A DNA stretch of 64,000 bases from Achromobacter denitrificans NBRC 15125 (GCF_001571365.1 NZ_BCTQ01000005.1:62001-126000), one strand, 5' to 3'; numbered from the stretch's first letter, positions 1 through 8,454 are shown. The notes: generated by a model not told the origin, from the sequence alone. Numbers and translations are program-made.

Positions 1-3
1 GCA

Positions 4-1773
4 ATGACGTACCAAGCCCCCGTGAAAGACATGCTGTTCGTGCTGAACCACCTGGCCGGCCTGCCCGAAGTGGCGGCCCTGCCCGGCTTCGAGGAAGCCA
101 CTCCCGACACCGCCCAGGCCGTGCTGGAGGAATCCGCCCGCTACGCCGGCGACGTGCTGGCGCCGCTGAACCACGCCGCCGATCGCGAGCCCAGCACCTG
201 GCGCGACGGCTCGGTCGCGACCTCGCCCGGCTTCAAGCAGGCCTTCCGCCTGTATGCCGAGGCCGGCTGGCAGGGCCTCTCGCATCCTGTCGAATACGGC
301 GGCCAGGGCCTGCCCGGCCTGATCGGCTCGCCCTGCTCCGAAATGCTGAACGCCGCCAACCTCTCGTTCGCCCTGTGTCCGCTGCTGACCAACGGCGCGA
401 TCGAGGCGCTCATGACCGCGGGCTCGCCCGAACTGCGCGAGCGCTACATCGGCCCCATGATCGAAGGCCGGTGGACGGGCACCATGAACCTGACCGAGCC
501 CCAGGCCGGTTCCGACCTGGCCATGATCCGCTCGCGCGCGCAGCCCGTGGGCGACGGCACCTACCGGATTTCCGGCACCAAGATCTTCATCACCTACGGC
601 GAGCACGACCTGGCCGAGAACATCGTCCACCTCGTGCTGGCGCGCCTGCCCGACGCCCCCGAAGGCGTGAAGGGCATTTCCCTCTTCCTGGTGCCCAAGT
701 TCCTGGTCAACGAAGATGGCACGCTCGGCGCGCGCAACGACGTGCACTGCGTGTCCATCGAGCACAAGCTGGGCATCAAGGCCAGCCCCACCTGCACGCT
801 GCAGTTCGGCGACGCCGGCGGCGCGCTGGGCTATCTGGTCGGCCAGGAAAACCGCGGCCTGGACGCGATGTTCATCATGATGAACGCCGCCCGCTACGCC
901 GTGGGCGTGCAGGGCATCGCGGTTGCCGACCGCGCCTACCAGCATGCGCTGGCCTACGCCGCCGACCGCGTGCAGAGCCGCCCGGTGGACGGTTCCTCGC
1001 GCGACGCCGTGCCCATCATCCAGCATCCCGACGTGCGCCGCATGCTGGGCACCATGCGCGCCCTCGCCGAAGCCGGCCGCGCGCTGGCCTACGTCACCGC
1101 CGGCCACGCCGACCTGGCCCACGCCAGCCCCGACGCCGAGACGCGCAAGCGGCACCTGGCCGTGCAGGAATTCCTGGTGCCCATCGTCAAGGGCTGGTGC
1201 ACCGAGATGTCGGTCGACGTCGCCAGCCTGGGCGTGCAGGTGCACGGCGGCATGGGCTTCATTGAAGAGACCGGCGCCGCGCAGTATTACCGCGACGCGC
1301 GCATCCTCACCATCTACGAAGGCACCACCGCCATCCAGGCCAACGACCTCGTCGGCCGCAAGACGCTGCGCGACGGCGGCGCCGTCGCTCGCGCCCTGCT
1401 GGCCGAGGTCGGCCGGACCGAACAGACGCTGGAAGCCAGCGGCGATCCCGCCGCCCTGCTCGTGCTCGCGCCCCTGCGCCGGGCGCGCGCGGCGCTGTCC
1501 GACGCGGTCGATTTCATCCTGGCCAATGCCGCCGGCCATCCCAATGCCGTGTTCGGCGCCGCCGTGCCCTACCTGCAGCTGGCGGGCACCACGCTGGCCG
1601 GCTGGCAGATGGCGCGGGCCTTGCTGAGCAGCCTGGCGCTGCGCCAGGAAGACCCGGCCTTCCACGATGCCAAGATCGCCACGGCGCAGTGCTACGCGCT
1701 GCACAAGCTGAGCCAGGCGCCTGGCCTGGCGGCCGTCGTGCTGGGCTCGAAGGACTATGAGGTACAGCCGTAG
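4..1773 (+). CDS. Acyl-CoA dehydrogenase (DmdC-like, long C-terminal form)
   Basis: A 589-residue flavoenzyme expected to oxidise an acyl-CoA thioester to the enoyl-CoA and pass electrons to ETF. The length and the N-terminal region (a short helical domain before the acyl-CoA dehydrogenase core) fit the roughly 590-600 aa class that includes 3-methylmercaptopropionyl-CoA dehydrogenase. The family signature LTEPQAGSDL is near residue 160. The C-terminal core signature VQVHGGMGFIEETG is followed by YRDARILTIYEGTTAIQAND near residues 415-455, including the glutamate position used as base in this family. The ATG at 4 is the first start visible, so a start before the window cannot be excluded. The TAG stop (1771-1773) lies inside the terminal repeat of a palindromic element. 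The substrate is not determinable from sequence. Confidence 0.9.
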   Translation: MTYQAPVKDMLFVLNHLAGLPEVAALPGFEEATPDTAQAVLEESARYAGDVLAPLNHAADREPSTWRDGSVATSPGFKQAFRLYAEAGWQGLSHPVEYGGQGLPGLIGSPCSEMLNAANLSFALCPLLTNGAIEALMTAGSPELRERYIGPMIEGRWTGTMNLTEPQAGSDLAMIRSRAQPVGDGTYRISGTKIFITYGEHDLAENIVHLVLARLPDAPEGVKGISLFLVPKFLVNEDGTLGARNDVHCVSIEHKLGIKASPTCTLQFGDAGGALGYLVGQENRGLDAMFIMMNAARYAVGVQGIAVADRAYQHALAYAADRVQSRPVDGSSRDAVPIIQHPDVRRMLGTMRALAEAGRALAYVTAGHADLAHASPDAETRKRHLAVQEFLVPIVKGWCTEMSVDVASLGVQVHGGMGFIEETGAAQYYRDARILTIYEGTTAIQANDLVGRKTLRDGGAVARALLAEVGRTEQTLEASGDPAALLVLAPLRRARAALSDAVDFILANAAGHPNAVFGAAVPYLQLAGTTLAGWQMARALLSSLALRQEDPAFHDAKIATAQCYALHKLSQAPGLAAVVLGSKDYEVQP

Positions 1774-1953
1774 GATGGGTGGAGCGCGGCAGTTCCTGGG
1801 CAAGAACTCAAGTATCCAGCGCGCGCAACCCATGCGGCCGCAAGAGGGTGTTTTCCGGCCGCTGGAGCGCACTGTCTGCCCACGGCCGCATGGGTTGCGC
1901 GCGCTGGAGGGCGGTTTTCTTGCTCAAGAACTCTCGCGCTTCACCCATCCTAC
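1770..1953. repeat. 184-bp palindromic element, copy A
   Basis: Bounded by GTAGGATGGGT (1770-1780) and its exact complement ACCCATCCTAC (1943-1953). The similarity of the two arms continues inward for about 40 bp. An internal perfect 25-bp inverted repeat (about 1815-1839 against 1882-1906, core AACCCATGCGGCCG) makes almost the whole element foldable into one long hairpin with a loop of about 40 nt. It fills the gap between two convergent genes, and both TAG stop codons (1771-1773 plus, 1950-1952 minus) are made from the terminal repeat. Copies B, C and D near 44 kb have the same length. There is no coding capacity, so any mobility would be non-autonomous. Confidence 0.88.
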
Positions 1954-3167
1954 ACGAACCGCGGGCTCGCGCCGCGCGGCAGCGTCGCCGCCCAGAACAG
2001 CAGCGCCGTCAGGCTGATACCCGCGCCCAGCACGCACACGCCCAGCCAGCCGGCCTGCGCATAGACCGCGGTCGCCGCGATCGAGCCCAGGCCGCTGCCC
2101 GCGGCGTAGAACATCATGTAGCCGCCCACGAGCCGGCTGTGGGCCTGCGCGCTGATACTGAAAATCATCGTCTGGTTGGTGACGTGCAGGGCCTGCATGG
2201 CCACGTCCAGCACCAGCACGCCCAGCGCCAATGCCCATAGGCTTTGCTCCAGCAGGGCGATCGGCGCCCACGCCAGGCACAGCAGGGCCAGCCCCGCCGC
2301 CGTCGTGCGTTCGCCGTGCCCGCCGTCGGCGAGCCGACCCGCGCGCGCGGCCATCAGCACGCCCACCACGCCCACCAGCCCGAACGCGCCCACCGCGGTG
2401 TGCGTCAGCGCGTGCGGCGGCGCGCTAAGGGGCAGCACCAGCGCGGTCCAGAACGCGCTGAACGCGGCGAACATCAGCAAGGCGATCATGCCGCGCACGC
2501 GCAAGACGCGCTCGGTCGCGAGCAGGCGATACAGCGAACCCAACAGCGCCCAGTAGCCCAGCTTCACCGTGGGCAGGTTGCGCCGCGGCAGGCGGCGGGC
2601 CAGCACGGCCGCGAGCGCGGCCGCCAGGACCGCCGACACCACGTAAACGGCGCGCCAGCCCCAGGCGTCGGCCACCACGCCGGCCAGCACGCGGGCCAGC
2701 AACAGGCCGATCACCACGCCGCCCTGCGCCGCCCCGACCACGCGGCCGCGCTCGCCGGGCGCGGCCAAGGCCGCCGACAGCGCCAGCAGGCCCTGCGTCA
2801 TCGCCGTCCCCAGCAGGCCCAGGGCCACCATGCCGATCAACAGCCAGGGCGTGTTCGCCGCCAGCGCCACGGCGGCCAGCGCCAGCACCAGCAGCGCCAG
2901 TTGCCCGATCATCAGGCGGCGGCGGTCCAGCAGGTCGCCCAGCGGCACCACGAACAGCAGGGCCAGGGCGCAGCCCAGCTGCGTGGCCGTCACCACGATG
3001 CCCACCGCCCCTTCGGCCAGGCCGAACTCCCGGCCGATCGCATCCAGCAGCGGCTGCGCGTAATACACGTTGGCCACGCTCAGGGCGCAGGCCACCGCCA
3101 GCAGCAGGACCAACGAGCGGGGCATGGGGCCGGCCTCCGGGACCGGCGCGTCGGATGGGTCAGGCAT
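1950..3167 (-). CDS. MFS transporter, drug efflux type
   Basis: A 405-residue inner-membrane protein with about 12 hydrophobic segments and MFS signatures, including GDLLDRRRLM between TM2 and TM3 (loop 2-3 motif). Its size fits the DHA1-like or sugar-efflux class of proton antiporters. The start is supported by the RBS AAGGAG about 6 bases upstream of the ATG at 3167. It is divergent from an HxlR regulator with 127 bp between, the usual layout for a repressor controlling its own efflux pump. The TAG stop and 3' boundary are contributed by repeat copy A. The substrate is unknown. Confidence 0.88.
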   Translation of the reverse strand: MPDPSDAPVPEAGPMPRSLVLLLAVACALSVANVYYAQPLLDAIGREFGLAEGAVGIVVTATQLGCALALLFVVPLGDLLDRRRLMIGQLALLVLALAAVALAANTPWLLIGMVALGLLGTAMTQGLLALSAALAAPGERGRVVGAAQGGVVIGLLLARVLAGVVADAWGWRAVYVVSAVLAAALAAVLARRLPRRNLPTVKLGYWALLGSLYRLLATERVLRVRGMIALLMFAAFSAFWTALVLPLSAPPHALTHTAVGAFGLVGVVGVLMAARAGRLADGGHGERTTAAGLALLCLAWAPIALLEQSLWALALGVLVLDVAMQALHVTNQTMIFSISAQAHSRLVGGYMMFYAAGSGLGSIAATAVYAQAGWLGVCVLGAGISLTALLFWAATLPRGASPRFV

Positions 3168-3192
3168 GGCAATCTCCTTCTGGTTTCATTAC

Positions 3193-3213
3193 AAAACCAG
3201 AATACTAGGTTTT
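3193..3213. promoter_or_regulatory. Putative HxlR operator and promoter region
   Basis: Inverted repeat AAAACC (3193-3198), 9-nt spacer, GGTTTT (3208-3213), in the AT-rich gap between the divergent MFS and HxlR genes. A perfect TATAAT (3221-3226) follows at -10 position for the HxlR gene, so the operator would cover its -35 region and probably also the MFS promoter. The operator role is inferred from position and symmetry. Confidence 0.55.
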
Positions 3214-3294
3214 ACGGTTTTATAATGCAACCGAAAAATCCGCTTTGCGCCGTTGCCGCCCGTCATCGACCTCCCTCCACCGCAAGGACCCGAC

Positions 3295-3750
3295 ATGGTT
3301 AAACGCACAAGTCTTGAAGGCGCCGCCTGCCCGGTGGCCCGGTCGCTGGATGCGATCGGCGACTGGTGGTCGCTGCTGATCGTGCGCGATGCCTTCGACG
3401 GACTGCGGCGTTTCGGGGAATTCCAGAAAAGCCTGGGCGTGGCCAAGAACATCCTGAGCGACCGCCTGCGCACGCTGGCCGCCCACGGCATCCTGGCCGT
3501 GGCCCCCGCTTCCGACGGCAGCGCCTACCAGGAGTACGTGCTGACCGACAAGGGCCGCGCGCTCTTCCCCGTCATCGTCGGCCTGCGCCAATGGGGCGAA
3601 GACCACTACTACGGCCCCGCCGAACCCCATTCCACGCTGATCGACCGCAAGCGCGGCCAGCCGGTGCGCCGGCTGGAAGTCCGGGCGCAGGACGGCCGCC
3701 CGCTAGGGCCCGAGGACGCCGTGGTGCAGAAGACGGCGCCGACGAACTAG
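3295..3750 (+). CDS. HxlR-family winged-helix transcriptional regulator
   Basis: A 151-residue protein. HxlR features are the N-terminal CPVARSLDAIGDWWSLLIVR, then RRFGEFQKSLGVAKNILSDR as the helix-turn-helix. These regulators bind DNA as dimers and often sense small electrophiles or redox state through the conserved N-terminal Cys (about residue 10). I chose the ATG at 3295 because AAGGA lies 6-7 bases before it; an in-frame ATG at 3253 lacks such a site and adds residues the family does not have. It probably represses itself and the divergent MFS gene. The stop TAG (3748-3750) shares the palindrome CTAG with the stop of the convergent next gene. Confidence 0.88.
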   Translation: MVKRTSLEGAACPVARSLDAIGDWWSLLIVRDAFDGLRRFGEFQKSLGVAKNILSDRLRTLAAHGILAVAPASDGSAYQEYVLTDKGRALFPVIVGLRQWGEDHYYGPAEPHSTLIDRKRGQPVRRLEVRAQDGRPLGPEDAVVQKTAPTN

Positions 3751-4739
3751 GCCGGGCCGCGCGCCGGCCCTTCCGGTTCCGCCGCCGGCCATTGCCCGGT
3801 CGCCAGCGAGGCCGGCGAATACGCATCGAAACGCCAGCGCAAGGCCAGCGCGCCGGGCCGGAACGCCACCCGGCTCGCATGCACCCGCCATAGCCTTTCG
3901 GCGCCCTCGAAGCCCGCGATCTCCGGACTGTCCAGGATCACTTCCGCGCGCCCCGACAGCTGCAGCACGTCGCCGCGCTCGAAGTCGATGAACAGCAGCC
4001 CCGCGCGCGGGTTCAGCAGCATATTGCCCAGCGTATTGAAGTAGCGGTTGCCGGAGAAATCGGGAATAGTCAGCACATTGCCGTCCACGCGGACGAAACC
4101 CGGCTTGCCGCCCCGGTGCGACACGTCGACGGCGCGCTCGCCCGCGTCCGCGTAGCTCGCCACGAACAGGGTATCGGCCCGCGCGATCAGCGCGCGCGCC
4201 GCGGCGTCCAGGCCGTCGCGCTCCCGCGGCGCGCCGGGGAAACGCAGGGCCGGCGAGCGAGAGAAATGGAATTCCCGCGTCTGGATGTATTTCGGGCAGT
4301 TGCCGAAGGACTGCGCCACGGTCACGTCGAAACGCTTGCCGTCCAAGGCCGACACCCGGCCATTGGCCCGGTTGCGCCGGCGCGTGTGCAGCTCGATGCC
4401 CAGCACGCCCACCGGCCGGTCCGGCCCCAGGCCGGCCAGCAACGGATCGTCGGCGTCGGGCAAGGCGGCCACGCGCAGGATGCGCGGATCGGGCGAGGAC
4501 GCGAAACCGGGCAGCCCCTCCAGCACGCCGGCCCAGGGATCGCCCTGCCCGTCCACCGCGCCCGCCACCAGGAACGGCAACTGCGCGAAGAACTCGCGGT
4601 GCTGATCGGGCATGTAGTCCCGGATGACCTTGCGCCCGGCCTGCTCCATGCGTTCGGCCACGCCCGCGTGGCGTTGCAGCAGGGTTTCACCCGCGTGCCA
4701 GGGCGACGGCGTATCGATGAGGGGTGGAGATGCTTGCAT
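3747..4739 (-). CDS. Pyridoxamine 5'-phosphate oxidase-family (FMN-binding split barrel) protein
   Basis: A 330-residue cytosolic protein. The N-terminal half has an HAGE..LQ..AGV segment and a first split-barrel unit near residues 60-130. The C-terminal half carries the typical FMN-barrel stretch DTLFVASY (about 190), GFVRVDGN, NTLGNMLLNPRAGLLFIDF and LQLSGRAEVI. This larger PNPOx-like class is often associated with oxidoreductases, but the true reaction is unknown. The start at 4739 has AAGGAG about 7 bases upstream. It lies 32 bp downstream of the GST gene on the same strand, so the two are probably one transcript. Confidence 0.85.
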   Translation of the reverse strand: MQASPPLIDTPSPWHAGETLLQRHAGVAERMEQAGRKVIRDYMPDQHREFFAQLPFLVAGAVDGQGDPWAGVLEGLPGFASSPDPRILRVAALPDADDPLLAGLGPDRPVGVLGIELHTRRRNRANGRVSALDGKRFDVTVAQSFGNCPKYIQTREFHFSRSPALRFPGAPRERDGLDAAARALIARADTLFVASYADAGERAVDVSHRGGKPGFVRVDGNVLTIPDFSGNRYFNTLGNMLLNPRAGLLFIDFERGDVLQLSGRAEVILDSPEIAGFEGAERLWRVHASRVAFRPGALALRWRFDAYSPASLATGQWPAAEPEGPARGPA

Positions 4740-4771
4740 GATTGCGCTCCTTGCGGCCGCGGCGGCCGCCT

Positions 4772-5410
4772 TCAGGCGGCCCGCAGGCCCACGGACGAGG
4801 CGGCCATGGGCACGAAGCGCGGCAGGCTTTCGATGCGGGCCAGCCAGGCTCGGACCACCGGATAGCCGTCCAGCGACACATTGCCCTCCGGCGCGTGCGC
4901 CACATAGGCGTAACAGGCGACGTCGGCAATGGTGGGCGCCGCGCCCGCCAGGAAATCGCGGCCGGCCAGTTCGCCGTCCATGACCGCCAGCAAGGCGTGC
5001 GCGCGGGCCACGGCGCTTTCCGCGTCCAGCGGCGCGCCGAACAGCGTCACCAGGCGCGCCGCGGCCGGCCCGCCCGCCAACGGCCCGGACGCGACCGACA
5101 GCCAGCGTTGCACCGCGGCCGCGCCGGCGGGATCGTCCGGCAGCCACGCCTGGCCGCCGTAGCGCCTGGCCAGATAGACGAGGATCGCGGTGGAATCGGC
5201 CACCACGGTGCCGCCGTCGTCGATGACCGGCACCTGGCCGAACGCGTTCAGCGCCAGGAAGGCGGGCTGCTTCTGCTCGCCGCTACGCAGGTTCACGTCC
5301 ACCGTCCGGTGCGGCACGTCCAGCAGGGACAGCATCAGGGCCACCCGGTGGGCATGGCCGGACAGCGGAAAACTGTAGAACGTCAGGGTCGAAGGCGGGG
5401 CGGTGCGCAT
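4772..5410 (-). CDS. Glutathione S-transferase family protein
   Basis: A 212-residue protein. The N-terminal thioredoxin-fold domain (1-80) has the motif FGQVPVIDDGG with its cis-Pro and the glutathione-contacting DSTAILVYLARRY. The all-helical C-terminal domain (90-205) has the capping motif PTIADVACYAY. A Ser/Tyr-type active site in the YSFPLSGHAHRV region suggests the bacterial phi/beta-like class. The ATG at 5410 was preferred over an upstream in-frame start at 5485, whose extra 25 residues are outside the GST fold. It is likely co-transcribed with the PNPOx-like gene. Confidence 0.88.
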   Translation of the reverse strand: MRTAPPSTLTFYSFPLSGHAHRVALMLSLLDVPHRTVDVNLRSGEQKQPAFLALNAFGQVPVIDDGGTVVADSTAILVYLARRYGGQAWLPDDPAGAAAVQRWLSVASGPLAGGPAAARLVTLFGAPLDAESAVARAHALLAVMDGELAGRDFLAGAAPTIADVACYAYVAHAPEGNVSLDGYPVVRAWLARIESLPRFVPMAASSVGLRAA

Positions 5411-5520
5411 GGGGGTTCTTCCAAGTGGGAGACAAGCCCCATCTTGGACCGACGCCGGCCGCGGGGGAACGGCCAGCCTCGGCAAGACACTCTTGCGCCG
5501 CGTGAAAGAAAGCCGGCCCG

Positions 5521-5553
5521 GCGCCCGCGCGCGGCGAGATCCGGCGCGGGCGC
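5521..5553 (-). terminator. Hairpin after the LysR gene, possible terminator
   Basis: Ten-base arms GCGCCCGCGC (5521-5530) and GCGCGGGCGC (5544-5553), with a 13-nt loop, touching the LysR stop codon. There is no immediate U-tract; a T-rich CTTTCTTTC follows about 10 nt later on the minus strand. Termination efficiency is uncertain. Confidence 0.4.
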
Positions 5554-6458
5554 TAGGCCGGCAACGTGGCCAGGTCGCGCCGCAGCGCCTCGACGCAGAA
5601 GTCGACGAAGCTGCGCACCTTGGCCGAACTCTTGCGGCCTTCCGGGTACACCACGTGCACGGGCAGCGGCGGCAGTTCGTAGTCGCGCAGCACCACTTCC
5701 AACGCCCCGCTGGCCAGGTGCCGCGCCACCTGGTAGGACACCACCTGGGTCAGGCCCCAGCCTTCGCAGGCCGCCAGCACCGCCGCCTGGAACGAGGTGA
5801 CCGTGAGCTGCGAATCCACCCGCACGCGCCGGGGCTCGCCGTCCTGCAGGAAACGCCATTGCGGCCCGCGCCCTTCCAGCGCCGCCGTCACGGTGCAGAA
5901 GCGCTGCAACGCGTCGGGATCCTCGGGCCTGCCATGCTCACGCAGGAAAGCGGGCGCGGCGCAGACCACGCGGCGCACCTGCCCCACCGGCACCGCAGTC
6001 AGGGATGAGTCCGGCAAGGCGCCGATGCGCACGGCCACATCGATGCCTTCGTCCAGCAGGTTCACCACCCGGTCCACCAGCAGCGTGCGCACCGACACCT
6101 CGCGATGCGCGCGCAGGTAGCCCAGCACGGCCGGCATCACGTGCAACTCGCCGAAGAAGGCGGGCGCGGTGATGCTGAGGGCGCCGCGCGGCGCGGCCAT
6201 CGCGCCGGCGGCCGCGTCGTCGGCCTGCTCCACGTCTTCCAGGATGCGGCGGCAGTCGGCAGCGTAACGCTGGCCCGCCTCGGTCAGGCGCAGGCTCCGG
6301 GTGGTGCGCACGAGCAGCAAGGCACCCAGCCGGCGCTCCAGCGCGGCCACGCTGCGCGTGACGGTGGGCGCCGACATCTCCAGGCGCCGGGCGGCGGCGG
6401 CGAAGCTTTGCGCCTCGGCCACGGCCAGGAAGACGGCCATTTCATGGAATCGGTTCAT
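5553..6458 (-). CDS. LysR-family transcriptional regulator
   Basis: A 301-residue regulator. The N-terminal winged helix (about 1-60) reads MAVFLAVAEAQSFAAAARRL, then SAPTVTRSVAALERRLGALL, which is standard LTTR. The effector-binding domain (90-295) includes GALSITAPAFFGELHVMP and a DVAVRIGALPDSSL segment typical of the CrgA-like clade. The start at 6458 (MNRFHEM) matches the family; the open frame continues 8 codons upstream to 6482. It lies between the Bug operon and the GST-PNPOx pair on the same strand, with an intergenic gap of about 140 bp before GST. The GST-PNPOx pair is a possible target, but the target is not proven. Confidence 0.88.
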   Translation of the reverse strand: MNRFHEMAVFLAVAEAQSFAAAARRLEMSAPTVTRSVAALERRLGALLLVRTTRSLRLTEAGQRYAADCRRILEDVEQADDAAAGAMAAPRGALSITAPAFFGELHVMPAVLGYLRAHREVSVRTLLVDRVVNLLDEGIDVAVRIGALPDSSLTAVPVGQVRRVVCAAPAFLREHGRPEDPDALQRFCTVTAALEGRGPQWRFLQDGEPRRVRVDSQLTVTSFQAAVLAACEGWGLTQVVSYQVARHLASGALEVVLRDYELPPLPVHVVYPEGRKSSAKVRSFVDFCVEALRRDLATLPA

Positions 6459-6547
6459 GGTTGGCGGCCTGCATTGCGACAAATTGGGGACGATATTAGA
6501 AGCGCCGCTCGGCGCCCGTCAATCCAGCCGCGGCCCCGGCGATCGGC

Positions 6548-6913
6548 TCAGGCAAGCGCGCGAGCCCGCGCCCCGATCGCCTCCAGCAATTCCAACGCCC
6601 TGGCCGCCGCATTCGCGCCGCCTTCCATGTCTCCACGGACGTACAAGGGACGCAGCTCCTCGATCTCTTCGAGTTGGGCAATCAGCGCCGGTTCGGCAAG
6701 CCTGTACTTGCGAAGCACGCTGACCATGCACATGGACGCATGCACCATGTCTTCGCCGCTCTCGCTGACGCCGATCCTGTGCAGCGCGTAATTGACCCAA
6801 TGCGTGCCCGCCAGCATCGCCGCCTCGATCCGGATCTCCCAATCCAGATCCGTGAGCCGGGCGAGCGACCGCTCTATCCGTTCCGCCTTGGCGCGGTGAT
6901 TTTCCGGGGTCAT
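6548..6913 (-). CDS. Hypothetical protein, helical, coupled to the upstream gene
   Basis: A 121-residue acidic, mostly helical protein of no family I recognise. Its start (ATG 6913) overlaps the stop of the preceding gene as ATGA, indicating translational coupling. It contains MLAGTHWVNYALHRIGVSES, which resembles SLTAGTNIWNASLHATGLTS in the preceding gene product, and both proteins also share a later LR...RGD segment. The two may therefore be distant paralogues acting as partners. It is third in a Bug-hyp-hyp operon, suggesting a role in catabolism or uptake linked to that receptor. No signal peptide or membrane segment is visible. Confidence 0.75.
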   Translation of the reverse strand: MTPENHRAKAERIERSLARLTDLDWEIRIEAAMLAGTHWVNYALHRIGVSESGEDMVHASMCMVSVLRKYRLAEPALIAQLEEIEELRPLYVRGDMEGGANAAARALELLEAIGARARALA

Positions 6914-7368
6914 GCGCGTGCCTCCGGACGGACCAGGGACCGATAGACGGAAATCGCCTGCGATAGCGCGGTATCGCAGGCATCGACGATCGCCTGCGTC
7001 GGCGCGCGATCGCCGCGCAGACAGGGATCGCGATGCGCTTCCAGCGCATGCAGCGCGGCTTCGAGCCGCCGGACCGGCTCCGGCATGCGCCCGGGAATCG
7101 CCGGCCAACCGACATGGCTCACATCGCCCGGACCGCGCAGCTCCCGCCGCCAGCTTCCATCGGCCAGGGGCACGACGTGCACGCCGGGGATCGTGGCAAA
7201 CGCCCGATCCTCGCTGGTCAGCCCCGTCGCGTGCAGCGAGGCGTTCCAGATATTGGTCCCCGCCGTCAGGCTGGTCCAGTACCAGAGCTCGAAATCCCCA
7301 AGGGGGTCCAGCCGGTCACGCAGCCGCAACAGGCGCCCGATCTTGTCCGCATGAGAAGCGATATTCAT
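6910..7368 (-). CDS. Hypothetical protein in Bug operon
   Basis: A 152-residue predicted cytosolic protein, not recognised. An N-terminal helical part (DKIGRLLRLRDRL) is followed by DFELWYWTSLTAGTNIWN, and the C-terminus is again helical. It starts 12 bp after the Bug receptor stop and ends in a 4-bp ATGA overlap with the next gene, so the three form one transcription unit. The shared AGTxxxNxxLHxxGxS pattern with its downstream neighbour is direct sequence evidence for relatedness, though identity is low. Function is unknown; a hydratase-like or accessory catabolic role would be speculation. Confidence 0.75.
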   Translation of the reverse strand: MNIASHADKIGRLLRLRDRLDPLGDFELWYWTSLTAGTNIWNASLHATGLTSEDRAFATIPGVHVVPLADGSWRRELRGPGDVSHVGWPAIPGRMPEPVRRLEAALHALEAHRDPCLRGDRAPTQAIVDACDTALSQAISVYRSLVRPEARA

Positions 7369-7380
7369 GGTTTTTCGGCC

Positions 7381-8370
7381 TCACTCCGGCTGGATGTTCC
7401 CGTCCACGACGACCTTCCTCCAGGTCGCCAGGTCGTCCTTCATCGTCTGCACGAAGGCCTGGCGGCTCACGGCCTCGGCCGGCGGCACATTCGCCTGGCG
7501 CAACGCGTCCCTGAACGCGGGCTGCACCTGCTCGTGGTTGATGGCGACATGCAGGCGCTCCACGATCTCCGGTGGCGTGCCTTTCGGCGCGAAAATGCCC
7601 TGCCAGCCCGCCGCGGTGAAGGGATAGCCCTGCTCGGACAAGACTTCGACCTCGGGCAGCCTGGGGCTGCGCACCGTGCCGGTCAAGGCGATGCCGCGCA
7701 ATTTTCCCTGCGCGATGAAGCCCAGCGGAGACACGACATCGAGCCAACCGATGGGAAGCTCGCCCGACACGACGTTCGCCAGCAAGGCGGGCGTGGTCTT
7801 GTAGGGCACGTGATTGATGCGCAGGCCCGCCCGCTGCTTGATCCACTCCATGGTCAGGTGCCCGTTCGAGCCAATCCCCCAGCTTCCATAGGAGGGGTAC
7901 TTGTCGGGATCGCCGCGCAGCAGTTCGACCAGTTCGGGAAGCGTCCTGGCCGGCACCGACGGATGCGCCACGAGCAGCACGCCGCCCACGGAAGACAGCG
8001 CCACGGGCTCCAGGTCCCGCAAGGCCTTGACCGGAATGGCGGGATTCAAGGCCTCGGCCATCACCATGGACGATGCGGTGCTGTGCAAGATCGTGTAGCC
8101 GTCCGGCGCGGCATTCTTGACCGCGGCCGAACCGATCAATCCGTTCGCGCCCGGACGGTTCTCGATGACGAAGGGCTGGCCCAGCGTTTCCTGGAGCCGG
8201 GCGTAGAGTTGCCGCGCCAGCGTATCCAGCACGCCGCCCGCGCCGCCGGGGACGATCACCTTGACCGGCCGCGCCGGCCAGTCCTTGGCGTCCTGGGCGC
8301 CGGCCAGGCGGGTGGCCAGCGTTGCCGCCGCGCCGAGTAAGAGTTGTCTGCGGGTCAATGATGCCATCAT
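7381..8370 (-). CDS. Bug/TctC-family periplasmic solute receptor
   Basis: A 329-residue tripartite tricarboxylate transporter-type receptor. The N-terminus SLTRRQLLLGAAATL with a following AGAQD is a twin-arginine-like signal peptide. Mature motifs are WPARPVKVIVPGGAGGVLDT (ligand-binding loop 1), VIENRPGANGLIGS, HVPYKTTPALLANVVSGELP, and a C-terminal APKGTPPEIVERL. Bug proteins bind carboxylates, amino acids, nicotinate and similar compounds. This one heads an operon with two small unknown genes and lies 84 bp downstream of the BKACE gene. No TctA/B partner is nearby, so it may feed a distant transporter or act as a sensor. Confidence 0.92.
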   Translation of the reverse strand: MMASLTRRQLLLGAAATLATRLAGAQDAKDWPARPVKVIVPGGAGGVLDTLARQLYARLQETLGQPFVIENRPGANGLIGSAAVKNAAPDGYTILHSTASSMVMAEALNPAIPVKALRDLEPVALSSVGGVLLVAHPSVPARTLPELVELLRGDPDKYPSYGSWGIGSNGHLTMEWIKQRAGLRINHVPYKTTPALLANVVSGELPIGWLDVVSPLGFIAQGKLRGIALTGTVRSPRLPEVEVLSEQGYPFTAAGWQGIFAPKGTPPEIVERLHVAINHEQVQPAFRDALRQANVPPAEAVSRQAFVQTMKDDLATWRKVVVDGNIQPE

Positions 8371-8454
8371 CCATTCATCCCATGATTGAGATTGCTGGCC
8401 GCCGCGCGATGCGCGGGCCGGGCCCGGGAGGTCGAACTGCCTGCGTCGGCGGCG

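Noticed and set aside
375-1627. Long ORFs in other frames over the acyl-CoA dehydrogenase gene (and similar long shadows over most genes)
   Set aside because: Arg/Ala/Pro-rich translation typical of the alternate frames of high-GC genes, no family features.
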